From contig DATGDH010000164.1 of the NCBI GenBank assembly GCA_035310985.1, forward strand, positions 1 through 64,000: a stretch of DNA of 64,000 nucleotides, written 5' to 3'. Below, piece after piece: positions 32,725 through 40,461 of the stretch. The translations under genes and the position numbers were made by a program. The DNA comes from DAHVFK01 sp035310985 (GTDB lineage: Bacteria > Pseudomonadota > Gammaproteobacteria > Burkholderiales > SG8-39). Position 1 is the stretch's first letter, and each line of letters starts with the position of its first letter. The notes under the pieces are model-generated. The model was given only the letters and a program-made list of their open reading frames with translations, was not told the origin of the DNA and did not search any database.

Positions 32725-34068
32725 ATGAAGGCGGTCATCGCCCTAGTCGGGCGCCCGAACGTCGGCAAGTCGACGCTGTTCAACCGCATCACCCGCAGCC
32801 GCGACGCCATCGTGGTCGACGTCCCGGGCGTGACGCGTGATCGACATTACGGCGAAGGCCGGCTCGGTGACCGCTCCTTCATCGTCATCGATACCGGCGG
32901 CCTCGAGCCCGGGACCGCCGACGCGATCTTTGTGGCCATGGCGCGCCAGACCGAGCAGGCGATCACGGAGGCGGACGCGGTCGTGTTCGTCGTCGACGGG
33001 CGGACCGGCTTGACCGCCACCGATCGCGAGATCGCCATGCGGCTGCGCAGGCTGAGGGCGCGCGTGCAGGTCGCGGTCAACAAGTGTGAGGGGCTTGCGC
33101 CCGACACGGCGGCGGCCGAGTTCCATGAGCTCGGGCTCGGCGTACCTGCCGCGATATCCGCTGCGCACGGCGAAGGCGTGAGCGACCTGCTCGAGTCGGT
33201 ACTCGCCGGCCTGCCGCAGGAGGCAGAACCCAGGGAAAGTGCGGAACGGCAGCCGCGCGTGGCGATCGTCGGACGGCCGAACGTCGGCAAATCGACGCTG
33301 GTCAATGCCCTGGCGGGCGAAGAGCGGGTCATCATCTTCGACCAGCCCGGAACCACCCGCGACGCGATCGATGTGCCATTCGAGCGCGGCGGAAAGCGCT
33401 ATACGCTGGTGGATACGGCCGGCTTGCGCAAGCGGGGCAAGCAGGGTGAGGCAGTGGAGCGCTTTTCGATCGTGAAGACACTGCAGGCGATCGAGGATGC
33501 GAACGTCGCCATATTCATGCTGGACGCGCTCGAGGGCGTGAGCGACCAGGACGCGCATGTCGCGGGCTACATTCTCGAGCGCGGGCGCGCGGTGGTCGTC
33601 GCGGTGAACAAGTGGGACGCGGCAGACCGCGAGCAGCGCGAACGCGTGAAGCAGGAACTCGCCTGGAAACTCGGGTTTCTCGGCTTCGCCGACGCGCATT
33701 ACATTTCCGCGCGTGGTGGCAGGGGATTGAGCGAGTTGATGAGCTCCGTGGACGTCGCCTACGCTGCAGCGATGGCGAAGCTGTCGACGCCGAAGCTCAC
33801 CCGAGCGATGATCGCTGCGGTGCAGCAGCAGGCCCCCCCGCGTAAGGGCCTGGTGCGGCCCAAGCTGCGCTATGCGCATCAGGGCGGGATGAATCCTCCG
33901 CGCATCATCATTCACGGCAACGCGCTCGACGCTGTGCCGGACAGCTATCGGCGCTACTTGGAGGCCAGGTTTCGGAAGGTATTTTCCCTGCGCGGTACTC
34001 CACTTTCGGTGGAATTCCGTACGCACGGCAATCCGTTTCTCGGGCGCCGGCAAGCGCGTCGAGGCTGA
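32725..34068 (+). CDS. der: Ribosome assembly GTPase Der (EngA)
   Basis: Der has two GTPase domains in tandem: GRPNVGKST at about residues 9-17 and again near 184-192, with DTGG and DTAG switch motifs and NKCE/NKWD specificity motifs, then a C-terminal KH-like domain (PRIIIHGNALDAVP). It matures the 50S subunit. In many betaproteobacteria hfq and hflX follow der; here a TetR gene follows instead. Confidence 0.98.
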   Translation: MKAVIALVGRPNVGKSTLFNRITRSRDAIVVDVPGVTRDRHYGEGRLGDRSFIVIDTGGLEPGTADAIFVAMARQTEQAITEADAVVFVVDGRTGLTATDREIAMRLRRLRARVQVAVNKCEGLAPDTAAAEFHELGLGVPAAISAAHGEGVSDLLESVLAGLPQEAEPRESAERQPRVAIVGRPNVGKSTLVNALAGEERVIIFDQPGTTRDAIDVPFERGGKRYTLVDTAGLRKRGKQGEAVERFSIVKTLQAIEDANVAIFMLDALEGVSDQDAHVAGYILERGRAVVVAVNKWDAADREQRERVKQELAWKLGFLGFADAHYISARGGRGLSELMSSVDVAYAAAMAKLSTPKLTRAMIAAVQQQAPPRKGLVRPKLRYAHQGGMNPPRIIIHGNALDAVPDSYRRYLEARFRKVFSLRGTPLSVEFRTHGNPFLGRRQARRG

Positions 34069-34084
34069 TCCGGGGGAACTCATG

Positions 34085-34115
34085 TTGACATTAGCTACAT
34101 GATTGCCAGCATAAT
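34085..34115 (+). promoter_or_regulatory. Candidate promoter of the TetR/MFS pair
   Basis: A perfect -35 TTGACA (34085-34090) and a -10-like CATAAT (34110-34115) are separated by 19 nt, longer than ideal. Transcription would start at about 34122, next to the ATG at 34123, which suggests a leaderless message. Related ATG-containing half sites around the box might be the autoregulatory operator. Confidence 0.45.
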
Positions 34116-34122
34116 GTTGTCG

Positions 34123-34728
34123 ATGCCTACATCTCCGCGCCCAAGGCGGCGTTATCACCACGGTGACTTGCGCGCAGCACTGACGCAGACGGCAGCCTCG
34201 CTGCTGGACGAGCGCGGCGCGGACGGGGTCACGCTGCGCGAGGCGGCGCGGCGTGCCGGGGTGTCGCACGGCGCACCGTATCGGCATTTCGCCGGCCGCG
34301 AGGCGCTGCTCGGGGAAATTGCACGGGACGGATTCGCGCGCCTCGCCAGCGCGCTCGATGCGGCCGCGCCGCGCGGGGGGCGCGAGGTGGCGCGGACCTA
34401 CATCCGTTTCGCGCTCGCGCAGCCGGACCGCTTCCGCCTGATGTTCGCACTTGCAGCGGGTGCCGGGCGCGAGGGGCCTTGGCGCGACGCGCTGCAGGGC
34501 ACGATGCGCGCCTTCGCGCGCGCGTTTTCGGGTCTTGCTCACGCGCAGGACACGCCGCGCGCTGCGGCGGCTGCATGGAGCCTCGTGCACGGACTCGCAC
34601 AACTGATGCTGGACGGGCACCTAGGCGTAGCGAGCGACGGGGAAAGCCCCGACGAGCGCTTTGTCGACGAGGTGCTCGGCGCGCTGCGCTACAGCCTGCG
34701 CGCACAGCTGCCGCGGTTCGTCGCGTAG
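34123..34728 (+). CDS. TetR/AcrR-family transcriptional regulator
   Basis: The N-terminal helix-turn-helix is plain: RRRYHHGDLRAAL, then GADGVTLREAARRAGVSHGA and PYRHFAGREALL; this HHGDL-type N terminus belongs to a well-known TetR subgroup with a WHG-like C-terminal ligand domain. I use the ATG at 34123 because an upstream ATG (34099) lies inside the promoter; the product is then 201 residues. The gene is 19 bases from an MFS transporter, its probable target. Confidence 0.88.
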   Translation: MPTSPRPRRRYHHGDLRAALTQTAASLLDERGADGVTLREAARRAGVSHGAPYRHFAGREALLGEIARDGFARLASALDAAAPRGGREVARTYIRFALAQPDRFRLMFALAAGAGREGPWRDALQGTMRAFARAFSGLAHAQDTPRAAAAAWSLVHGLAQLMLDGHLGVASDGESPDERFVDEVLGALRYSLRAQLPRFVA

Positions 34729-34747
34729 CGCCACCGACTGGGCCGCC

Positions 34748-35884
34748 ATGCCGGTCGCCGCGCGCCTCGCGAGCTATTACTTCGCCCACTTCGCCTACGC
34801 AGGCGCATTCATGGCGTATTTTCCACTTTATCTGGCCGAACGCGGGCTGGACGCGGGCCGAATTGCCGCGGTGCTCGCGCTTCCCCAGGTGGCACGCATC
34901 TTCGCGCCGGGACTGTGGGGCTGGGTCGCGGATCGTTGGCGCGCGCAGCGCGGTGTCGTGGTGCTCTCCTGTAGCGCGCTCGCTGCGGGCCTCGTGCTGC
35001 TGCCATTCGCGCAGGGGTTTGCCGCAATCGCGGCGCTCATCGCGCTGATGAGCGTGTTATCGGCGGGTGGCCTTCCGCTCGTAGAGGCCATCACGCTGAC
35101 ATCGCTCGCCGGACAGAGCGGGCGCTATGGGCCGATCCGACTCTGGGGATCGCTCGGTTTCATCGGCGCGGTACTCGCCGTGGGCGCCTGGCTGGACGCC
35201 GCCGCGGTGCGCCTGCTGCCCGCCGTGCTGTTCAGCTTGGCGTTCGTTGCGCTCGCGGCAGCGCTCGCCCTGCCCGGCGCGCGCTCCCACGGCCCGGCAC
35301 CGGCCGACGATGGGGAACGCGGGCGCTTCGCGAACGGCGGCGTGCGGGCGCTACTTGCGGCCGGCTTCTGTATGGCCGTCGCGCACGGCGCCTTGTACGC
35401 GTTCTTCAGCCTGCACCTGGAGCAGCTGGGATACAGCGGCAAGGCGATCGGCGCATTCTGGACGCTCGGTGTGTTAGCCGAGATCGCCGTCTTCCTCTAT
35501 CTGCCCACGATTTTCAGGCGCTTTGCGCTGTCTACCATTCTGCAGGCGGGCCTGCTCGCCGCGGTGCTGCGCTTTCTGGCGATCGCTTGGGCGGCCGAGC
35601 ACGTGGCCGTGCTGGTGCTCGCCCAGCTCCTGCACGGGGCGACCTTCGGCGCATTTCATTCCGCTTCCGTGGCTGCGGTGCACCGGCTGTTCCCGGGTTC
35701 CGTGCAAGCGCGCGGCCAAGCGCTGTTTTCAAGCCTGAGCTACGGCGCCGGGGGCGCGGCCGGCACGCTGCTCGCTGGGTGGGCCTGGGGGTGGTACGGC
35801 GCTCCGGCGGCGTTCTCTCTGGCCGCGGTCGCCGCGCTGGCGGGTGTCTTTCTGGCACGCGAGCTGCGACAGGCGCGGCTCTAG
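34748..35884 (+). CDS. MFS transporter, PPP (phenylpropionate permease-like) family
   Basis: The 378-residue membrane protein has about 12 hydrophobic segments. Its N terminus (ASYYFAHFAYAGAFMAYFPLYL) is typical of the MFS_1_like group that contains HcaT, and RLWGSLGFIGAVL follows in the usual place. Transported compound unknown: aromatic acids or sugars are carried by relatives. The TetR gene upstream probably regulates it; efflux of a toxic compound is a fair alternative. Confidence 0.85.
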   Translation: MPVAARLASYYFAHFAYAGAFMAYFPLYLAERGLDAGRIAAVLALPQVARIFAPGLWGWVADRWRAQRGVVVLSCSALAAGLVLLPFAQGFAAIAALIALMSVLSAGGLPLVEAITLTSLAGQSGRYGPIRLWGSLGFIGAVLAVGAWLDAAAVRLLPAVLFSLAFVALAAALALPGARSHGPAPADDGERGRFANGGVRALLAAGFCMAVAHGALYAFFSLHLEQLGYSGKAIGAFWTLGVLAEIAVFLYLPTIFRRFALSTILQAGLLAAVLRFLAIAWAAEHVAVLVLAQLLHGATFGAFHSASVAAVHRLFPGSVQARGQALFSSLSYGAGGAAGTLLAGWAWGWYGAPAAFSLAAVAALAGVFLARELRQARL

Positions 35885-35976
35885 CGACTCGCTCGAACAA
35901 CGGGCGACGGGAAGATACCGTGCGCCCGTGTGCGATAATTTCAAGGCTTCAAGGATCGGGATTTCTCGCTCGAGGC

Positions 35977-37392
35977 ATGGGACAGACGCTGTACGACAAG
36001 CTTTGGAACGCGCACGTGGTGCACGTCGAGGAGGACGGGACCGCGCTGCTGTACGTCGACCGCCACCTCGTGCACGAAGTAACCAGCCCGCAGGCCTACG
36101 AAGGGCTCAAGGCGGCCGGGCGCAAACCCTGGCGCACCGGATCGGTGGTCGCGACCGCCGACCACAACACGCCGACGACGGGCTGGGAGCGCGGCATCGA
36201 GGGCATTCGCGATCCGATTTCGCGCCTTCAGGTCGAGACGCTCGATGTGAATATCCGCGAGTTCGGCGCCAAGGCCTACTTTCCGTTTCTCGACCGTCGC
36301 CAGGGGATCGTGCACGTGATCGGACCGGAGAACGGCGCCACGCTGCCTGGAATGACAGTGGTGTGCGGCGATTCTCATACGAGCACGCACGGCGCATTTG
36401 GGTGCTTGGCGCACGGCATCGGTACTTCCGAGGTCGAGCACGTGCTGGCCACGCAATGCCTGATCGCGAGGAAGATGCGCAACATGCGGGTGCTGGTGGA
36501 AGGTCCGCTGGCGCGCGGCGTGACGGCGAAGGATGTGGCACTCGCGATCATCGGCCGCATCGGGACCGCCGGCGGCACCGGCAGTGCGATCGAGTTCGCC
36601 GGCAGCGCGATCCGCGCGCTGTCGATGGAAGGCCGCATGACGCTGTGCAACATGGCGATCGAGGCCGGCGCGCGCGCGGGCATGGTGGCGGTCGACGACG
36701 CGACCATCGAATACTTGAAGGGCAGACCGTTCTCGCCGAGCGGTCCCGACTGGAATCAGGCAGTCGCCTATTGGCGCAGCTTGCGCAGCGACCCGGACGC
36801 GGTTTTCGACCGCGAGGTGGCGCTTGACGCGCGCGAGATCAAGCCGCAGGTGACGTGGGGTACGTCGCCCGAGATGGTGGTGCCGGTCGACGGCACGGTG
36901 CCCGACCCGGAGCGCGAAAAGGACGGCACCAAGCGCGAGGGCATGGAGCGCGCGTTGATCTATATGGGGCTGAAGCCGCGCACGCGCATTACGGACATAA
37001 GGCTAGACAAGATCTTCATCGGCTCGTGCACGAATTCGCGCATCGAGGACCTGCGCAGTGCGGCGGCGATGGTCAAGGGCCGGCGGGTGGCGCCTGGCGT
37101 GCGGCTGGCAATGGTCGTGCCGGGCTCCGGGCTGGTGAAGGCGCAGGCCGAGAGGGAAGGGCTGGATCGCATCTTCCGCGACGCGGGCTTCGAGTGGCGC
37201 GAACCGGGTTGCTCGATGTGCCTGGCGATGAATGCCGACCGCCTGGAGGCGGGCGAGCGCTGCGCCGCGACTTCGAATCGCAATTTCGAGGGCAGGCAAG
37301 GCGACGGCGGCAGGACGCACCTCGTCAGCCCCGCGATGGCGGCGGCGGCGGCGATTGCGGGCCACTTCGTCGACGTACGCTCGAGCTTCTAG
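35977..37392 (+). CDS. leuC: 3-isopropylmalate dehydratase large subunit
   Basis: LeuC and LeuD isomerise 2- to 3-isopropylmalate in leucine synthesis. The 471-residue protein carries VVCGDSHTSTHGAFG, FIGSCTNSR with the first Fe-S cysteine and GCSMCLAMN with the other two, as in aconitases. It is the first gene of leuCDB; GATAAT at 35934-35939 could be its -10, with no clear -35 and a leader of about 30 nt. Confidence 0.98.
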   Translation: MGQTLYDKLWNAHVVHVEEDGTALLYVDRHLVHEVTSPQAYEGLKAAGRKPWRTGSVVATADHNTPTTGWERGIEGIRDPISRLQVETLDVNIREFGAKAYFPFLDRRQGIVHVIGPENGATLPGMTVVCGDSHTSTHGAFGCLAHGIGTSEVEHVLATQCLIARKMRNMRVLVEGPLARGVTAKDVALAIIGRIGTAGGTGSAIEFAGSAIRALSMEGRMTLCNMAIEAGARAGMVAVDDATIEYLKGRPFSPSGPDWNQAVAYWRSLRSDPDAVFDREVALDAREIKPQVTWGTSPEMVVPVDGTVPDPEREKDGTKREGMERALIYMGLKPRTRITDIRLDKIFIGSCTNSRIEDLRSAAAMVKGRRVAPGVRLAMVVPGSGLVKAQAEREGLDRIFRDAGFEWREPGCSMCLAMNADRLEAGERCAATSNRNFEGRQGDGGRTHLVSPAMAAAAAIAGHFVDVRSSF

Positions 37393-37422
37393 GACAACAC
37401 ATCGGAAGACGCGCTGGCAGGT

Positions 37423-38064
37423 ATGCAGAAATTCACGCGATTGGAAGGCATCGTCGTCCCGCTCGACCGAGCGAACGTCGACACGGACGCTATCATTCCG
37501 AAGCAGTTCCTGAAGTCGATCAAGCGGACCGGCTACGGGCCCAATCTGTTCGACGCCTGGCGCTACCGCGACCACGGCGAGCCCGGCATGGACCACAGCA
37601 AGCGGCCGCTTAGGGAGGATTTTGCGCTCAATCAACCGCGCTTCAAGAGCGCGCAGATCCTGCTTGCGAGAAAAAATTTCGGCTGCGGGTCGTCCCGCGA
37701 ACACGCGCCTTGGGCGCTGCTCGATTACGGCATTCGCTGCGTCATCGCTCCCTCGTTCGGCGACATTTTCTTCAACAACAGCTATAAGAACGGTTTGCTC
37801 CCCGTGGTGCTCACGGACGCAGAGGTCGACCGGCTGTTCTACGACGTGGCCTCGTTCCCGGGATTCAAGCTGGCGGTCGACCTGGAGCGACAGACCGTCG
37901 CTACGCTGGACGAATCGTTCCTCGCGCGCTTCGACGTCGAGCCGTTTCGGAAGTATTGCTTGCTGAACGGTCTTGACGAGATCGGCCTTACACTGCGTCA
38001 CGCCGACAAGATCCGGGCATTCGAGGCGCGGCGGCGCGAGCAGTTTCCCTGGATATTCAGCTAG
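37423..38064 (+). CDS. leuD: 3-isopropylmalate dehydratase small subunit
   Basis: A 213-residue swivel-domain subunit: NVDTDAIIPKQFLKSI near the N terminus, then ARKNFGCGSSREHAPWAL, the signature loop, and FFNNSYKNGLLP. It completes the LeuCD active site. It lies 30 bases downstream of leuC and just before leuB. Confidence 0.98.
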   Translation: MQKFTRLEGIVVPLDRANVDTDAIIPKQFLKSIKRTGYGPNLFDAWRYRDHGEPGMDHSKRPLREDFALNQPRFKSAQILLARKNFGCGSSREHAPWALLDYGIRCVIAPSFGDIFFNNSYKNGLLPVVLTDAEVDRLFYDVASFPGFKLAVDLERQTVATLDESFLARFDVEPFRKYCLLNGLDEIGLTLRHADKIRAFEARRREQFPWIFS

Positions 38065-38071
38065 GCGCCTC

Positions 38072-39139
38072 GTGAAAGTCGCGGTCCTCGCCGGTGACGG
38101 CATCGGCAACGAGATCATTTCGCAGGCGGTGCGCGTCCTGCGCCGGCTGGGCGAGGACGGCCTGCGTCTGGAGCTCGAGGAGGCGCCGGTGGGCGGCGCC
38201 GGCTACGAAGCCGCCGGCGACCCCTTGCCCGAGCGGACCCTCGCGCTGGCGCGCCGGGCCGACGCGATTCTGTTCGGCGCCATCGGCGGGCCGCAATACG
38301 ACACGCTGCCGCGCGACAAGCGCCCGGAGCGGGGCCTGCTGCGCCTGCGCAAGGAGCTCGGACTGTTTGCGAACCTTCGGCCGGCGCGCGTGTACCCTGA
38401 GCTCGCGGCAGCATCGTCGCTCAAGCCCGAGGTGGTCACGGGCCTCGACATCCTGATCGTGCGCGAGCTCACCGGAGACATCTACTTCGGCGAACCGCGC
38501 GGCATCAGCACGCTTGCGGGAGGCGAGCGCGAGGGCGTCAATACGATGCGCTACCGGGAGAGCGAAATCCGGCGCATCGCCCGCGTGGCGTTCCTGGCAG
38601 CACGCAAGCGCGCCAAGCGTCTTTGCTCGGTCGACAAGGCGAACGTGCTGGAGACGACCGAGTTGTGGAAGCAGGTCGTGACGGATTGCGCCAAGGAGTA
38701 TCCGGACGTATCCCTGTCGCACATGTACGTGGATAACTGCGCTATGCAGTTGGTGCGCGATCCGAAGCAGTTCGATGTGATCGTTACGGGCAACATGTTC
38801 GGCGACATCCTGTCCGACGAGGCTTCGATGCTGACGGGCTCGATCGGCATGCTGCCGTCCGCTTCCCTCGACGAGCGCGGCAAGGGTCTGTACGAGCCGA
38901 TCCACGGATCTGCGCCGGACATCGCGGGCAAGGGCGTGGCCAATCCCTTGGCGACGATCCTGTCGGCGGCAATGCTGCTGCGCTACTCTCTCGGCCAGGA
39001 AGAGGCAGCGGACCGCGTCGAGCGAGCCGTGCAAAGGGCGCTGCAGCAAGGCGCACGCACCGCCGACATATACACTCCCGGTACTCGGAAGGTCGGGACG
39101 GTTGCAATGGGGGACGCAGTGGTGGCGGCCCTGAGCTAG
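38072..39139 (+). CDS. leuB: 3-isopropylmalate dehydrogenase
   Basis: LeuB oxidises and decarboxylates 3-isopropylmalate with NAD. The 355-residue sequence shows LAGDGIGNEI, the RELTGDIYFGEPRG loop, the substrate-metal region SVDKANVLETTELW and NMFGDILSDEASM, and the adenine-site GSAPDIAGKGVANP. The start is GTG at 38072, 7 bases after the leuD stop. Confidence 0.98.
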   Translation: MKVAVLAGDGIGNEIISQAVRVLRRLGEDGLRLELEEAPVGGAGYEAAGDPLPERTLALARRADAILFGAIGGPQYDTLPRDKRPERGLLRLRKELGLFANLRPARVYPELAAASSLKPEVVTGLDILIVRELTGDIYFGEPRGISTLAGGEREGVNTMRYRESEIRRIARVAFLAARKRAKRLCSVDKANVLETTELWKQVVTDCAKEYPDVSLSHMYVDNCAMQLVRDPKQFDVIVTGNMFGDILSDEASMLTGSIGMLPSASLDERGKGLYEPIHGSAPDIAGKGVANPLATILSAAMLLRYSLGQEEAADRVERAVQRALQQGARTADIYTPGTRKVGTVAMGDAVVAALS

Positions 39140-39163
39140 CGGAAGGGTCGCGGAAATCGAGTC

Positions 39164-40288
39164 ATGCTGAAGGTCGGAATAATTGGCTGGCGCGGGATGG
39201 TGGGCTCAGTGCTCGTGCAGCGCATGCGCGAGGAGCATGACTTCGCGCACTTCGAGCCGGTGTTTTTTTCTACCTCCCAGGTGGGCGGCAAAGGCCCCGC
39301 CATCGGCCGCGAAACCGAGGCGGTGCGGGATGCAAAGAACCTCGAAGCCTTGCAGGCGCTTCCGGTGCTCGTCTCTTGCCAGGGGGGCGACTATACGAAT
39401 GAGGTGTATCCGCGTCTGCGATCGGCAGGCTGGAAAGGCTACTGGATCGACGCGGCGAGCGCGCTGCGTATGAACGACGACGCGGTGATCGTGCTGGACC
39501 CGGTAAACATGCCCCTCATCAAAGATGCGATCGCCGGTGGCACCAGAAGCTTTATCGGTGGAAACTGCACCGTCAGCCTCATGCTGATGGGCATGGCCGG
39601 CCTGTTCCAGCATGACCTGGTCGAGTGGATGACCAGCATGACCTACCAGGCGGCGTCGGGTGCCGGCGCGGCGAACATGCGCGAGCTCGTCGAGCAGATC
39701 GCGCATATCGGCGAGGATGCGAGGCGCTTGCTGGAGGACCCAGGCTCGAGCGCGCTAGACATTGACCGGCGAGTCACCGAAACGCTGCGCGACCCGGCTT
39801 TGCCGCGCGCCCAGTTCGGGCATCCACTCGCGGGCAGCCTGCTGCCGTGGATCGACAAAGACCTTGGCAACGGTCAGAGTCGGGAGGAATGGAAGGGTCA
39901 GGCGGAGACGAACAAGATTCTCGGTCGCAATAGGCGGCCCGTACCGGTGGACGGCGTCTGTGTGCGAATCGGCGCGATGCGCTGCCACAGCCAGGCGCTG
40001 ACCATCAAGCTGCGCAAGGACGTGCCGCTCGACGAAATCGAAGGCATGCTCGCCGAGGCACACGACTGGGCGAAGGTGGTACCCAACCGGCGCGAGGAAA
40101 GCCTAACGCAGCTGACGCCCGCAGCAGTAAGCGGCAAGCTTGCGGTGCCTATCGGTCGTCTGCGCAAGTTGCCCATGGGGGGCGACTATCTGACCGGCTT
40201 CACGGTTGGCGACCAGCTTTTGTGGGGTGCGGCCGAGCCGCTGCGCCGCATGCTCCGGCTCCTGCTAGAGGCCGGCGTGAAGGGTTGA
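39164..40288 (+). CDS. asd: Aspartate-semialdehyde dehydrogenase
   Basis: Asd makes aspartate semialdehyde, precursor of lysine, threonine, methionine and diaminopimelate. The 374-residue gamma/beta-type enzyme shows GWRGMVGSVLVQRM, the nucleophilic Cys in FIGGNCTVSLML near residue 135, and the catalytic His in VRIGAMRCHSQAL. It follows leuB by 24 bases, the common betaproteobacterial order leuB-asd-fimV-truA. Confidence 0.97.
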   Translation: MLKVGIIGWRGMVGSVLVQRMREEHDFAHFEPVFFSTSQVGGKGPAIGRETEAVRDAKNLEALQALPVLVSCQGGDYTNEVYPRLRSAGWKGYWIDAASALRMNDDAVIVLDPVNMPLIKDAIAGGTRSFIGGNCTVSLMLMGMAGLFQHDLVEWMTSMTYQAASGAGAANMRELVEQIAHIGEDARRLLEDPGSSALDIDRRVTETLRDPALPRAQFGHPLAGSLLPWIDKDLGNGQSREEWKGQAETNKILGRNRRPVPVDGVCVRIGAMRCHSQALTIKLRKDVPLDEIEGMLAEAHDWAKVVPNRREESLTQLTPAAVSGKLAVPIGRLRKLPMGGDYLTGFTVGDQLLWGAAEPLRRMLRLLLEAGVKG

Positions 40289-40398
40289 TGCCAGGTCTGC
40301 GCGTGGGGTTGGACGCCAAGGAGCGAATCCAGAACTCGAGGCATAAATTCATAGCTAGTTCCGGCTGGAAGCCGCAAAACTGCAGAAGATCTCTCAGC

Positions 40399-40427
40399 TT
40401 GCAAGCCTAAGACCATGATGTTATGTT
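40399..40427 (+). promoter_or_regulatory. Candidate fimV promoter
   Basis: TTGCAA (40399-40404) and TATGTT (40422-40427) are 17 nt apart, each matching consensus at 4 of 6 positions. The expected transcription start near 40434 lies downstream of an in-frame ATG at 40423, supporting the GTG at 40462 as the fimV start. Confidence 0.4.
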
Positions 40428-40461
40428 ACTTGGCGATCCAAGAAAGACTCAGGGCGGAATA

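Noticed and set aside
32743..34620. Very long open frame on the minus strand opposite der (625 codons)
   Set aside because: It is antisense to a clear Der GTPase and to the TetR gene, has an Arg/His-rich composition and no family motif; such shadows are expected in high-GC DNA.
40423..40461. ATG at 40423 as fimV start
   Set aside because: It lies in the likely -10 hexamer and would put 13 residues before the signal peptide; the GTG at 40462 has an SD.
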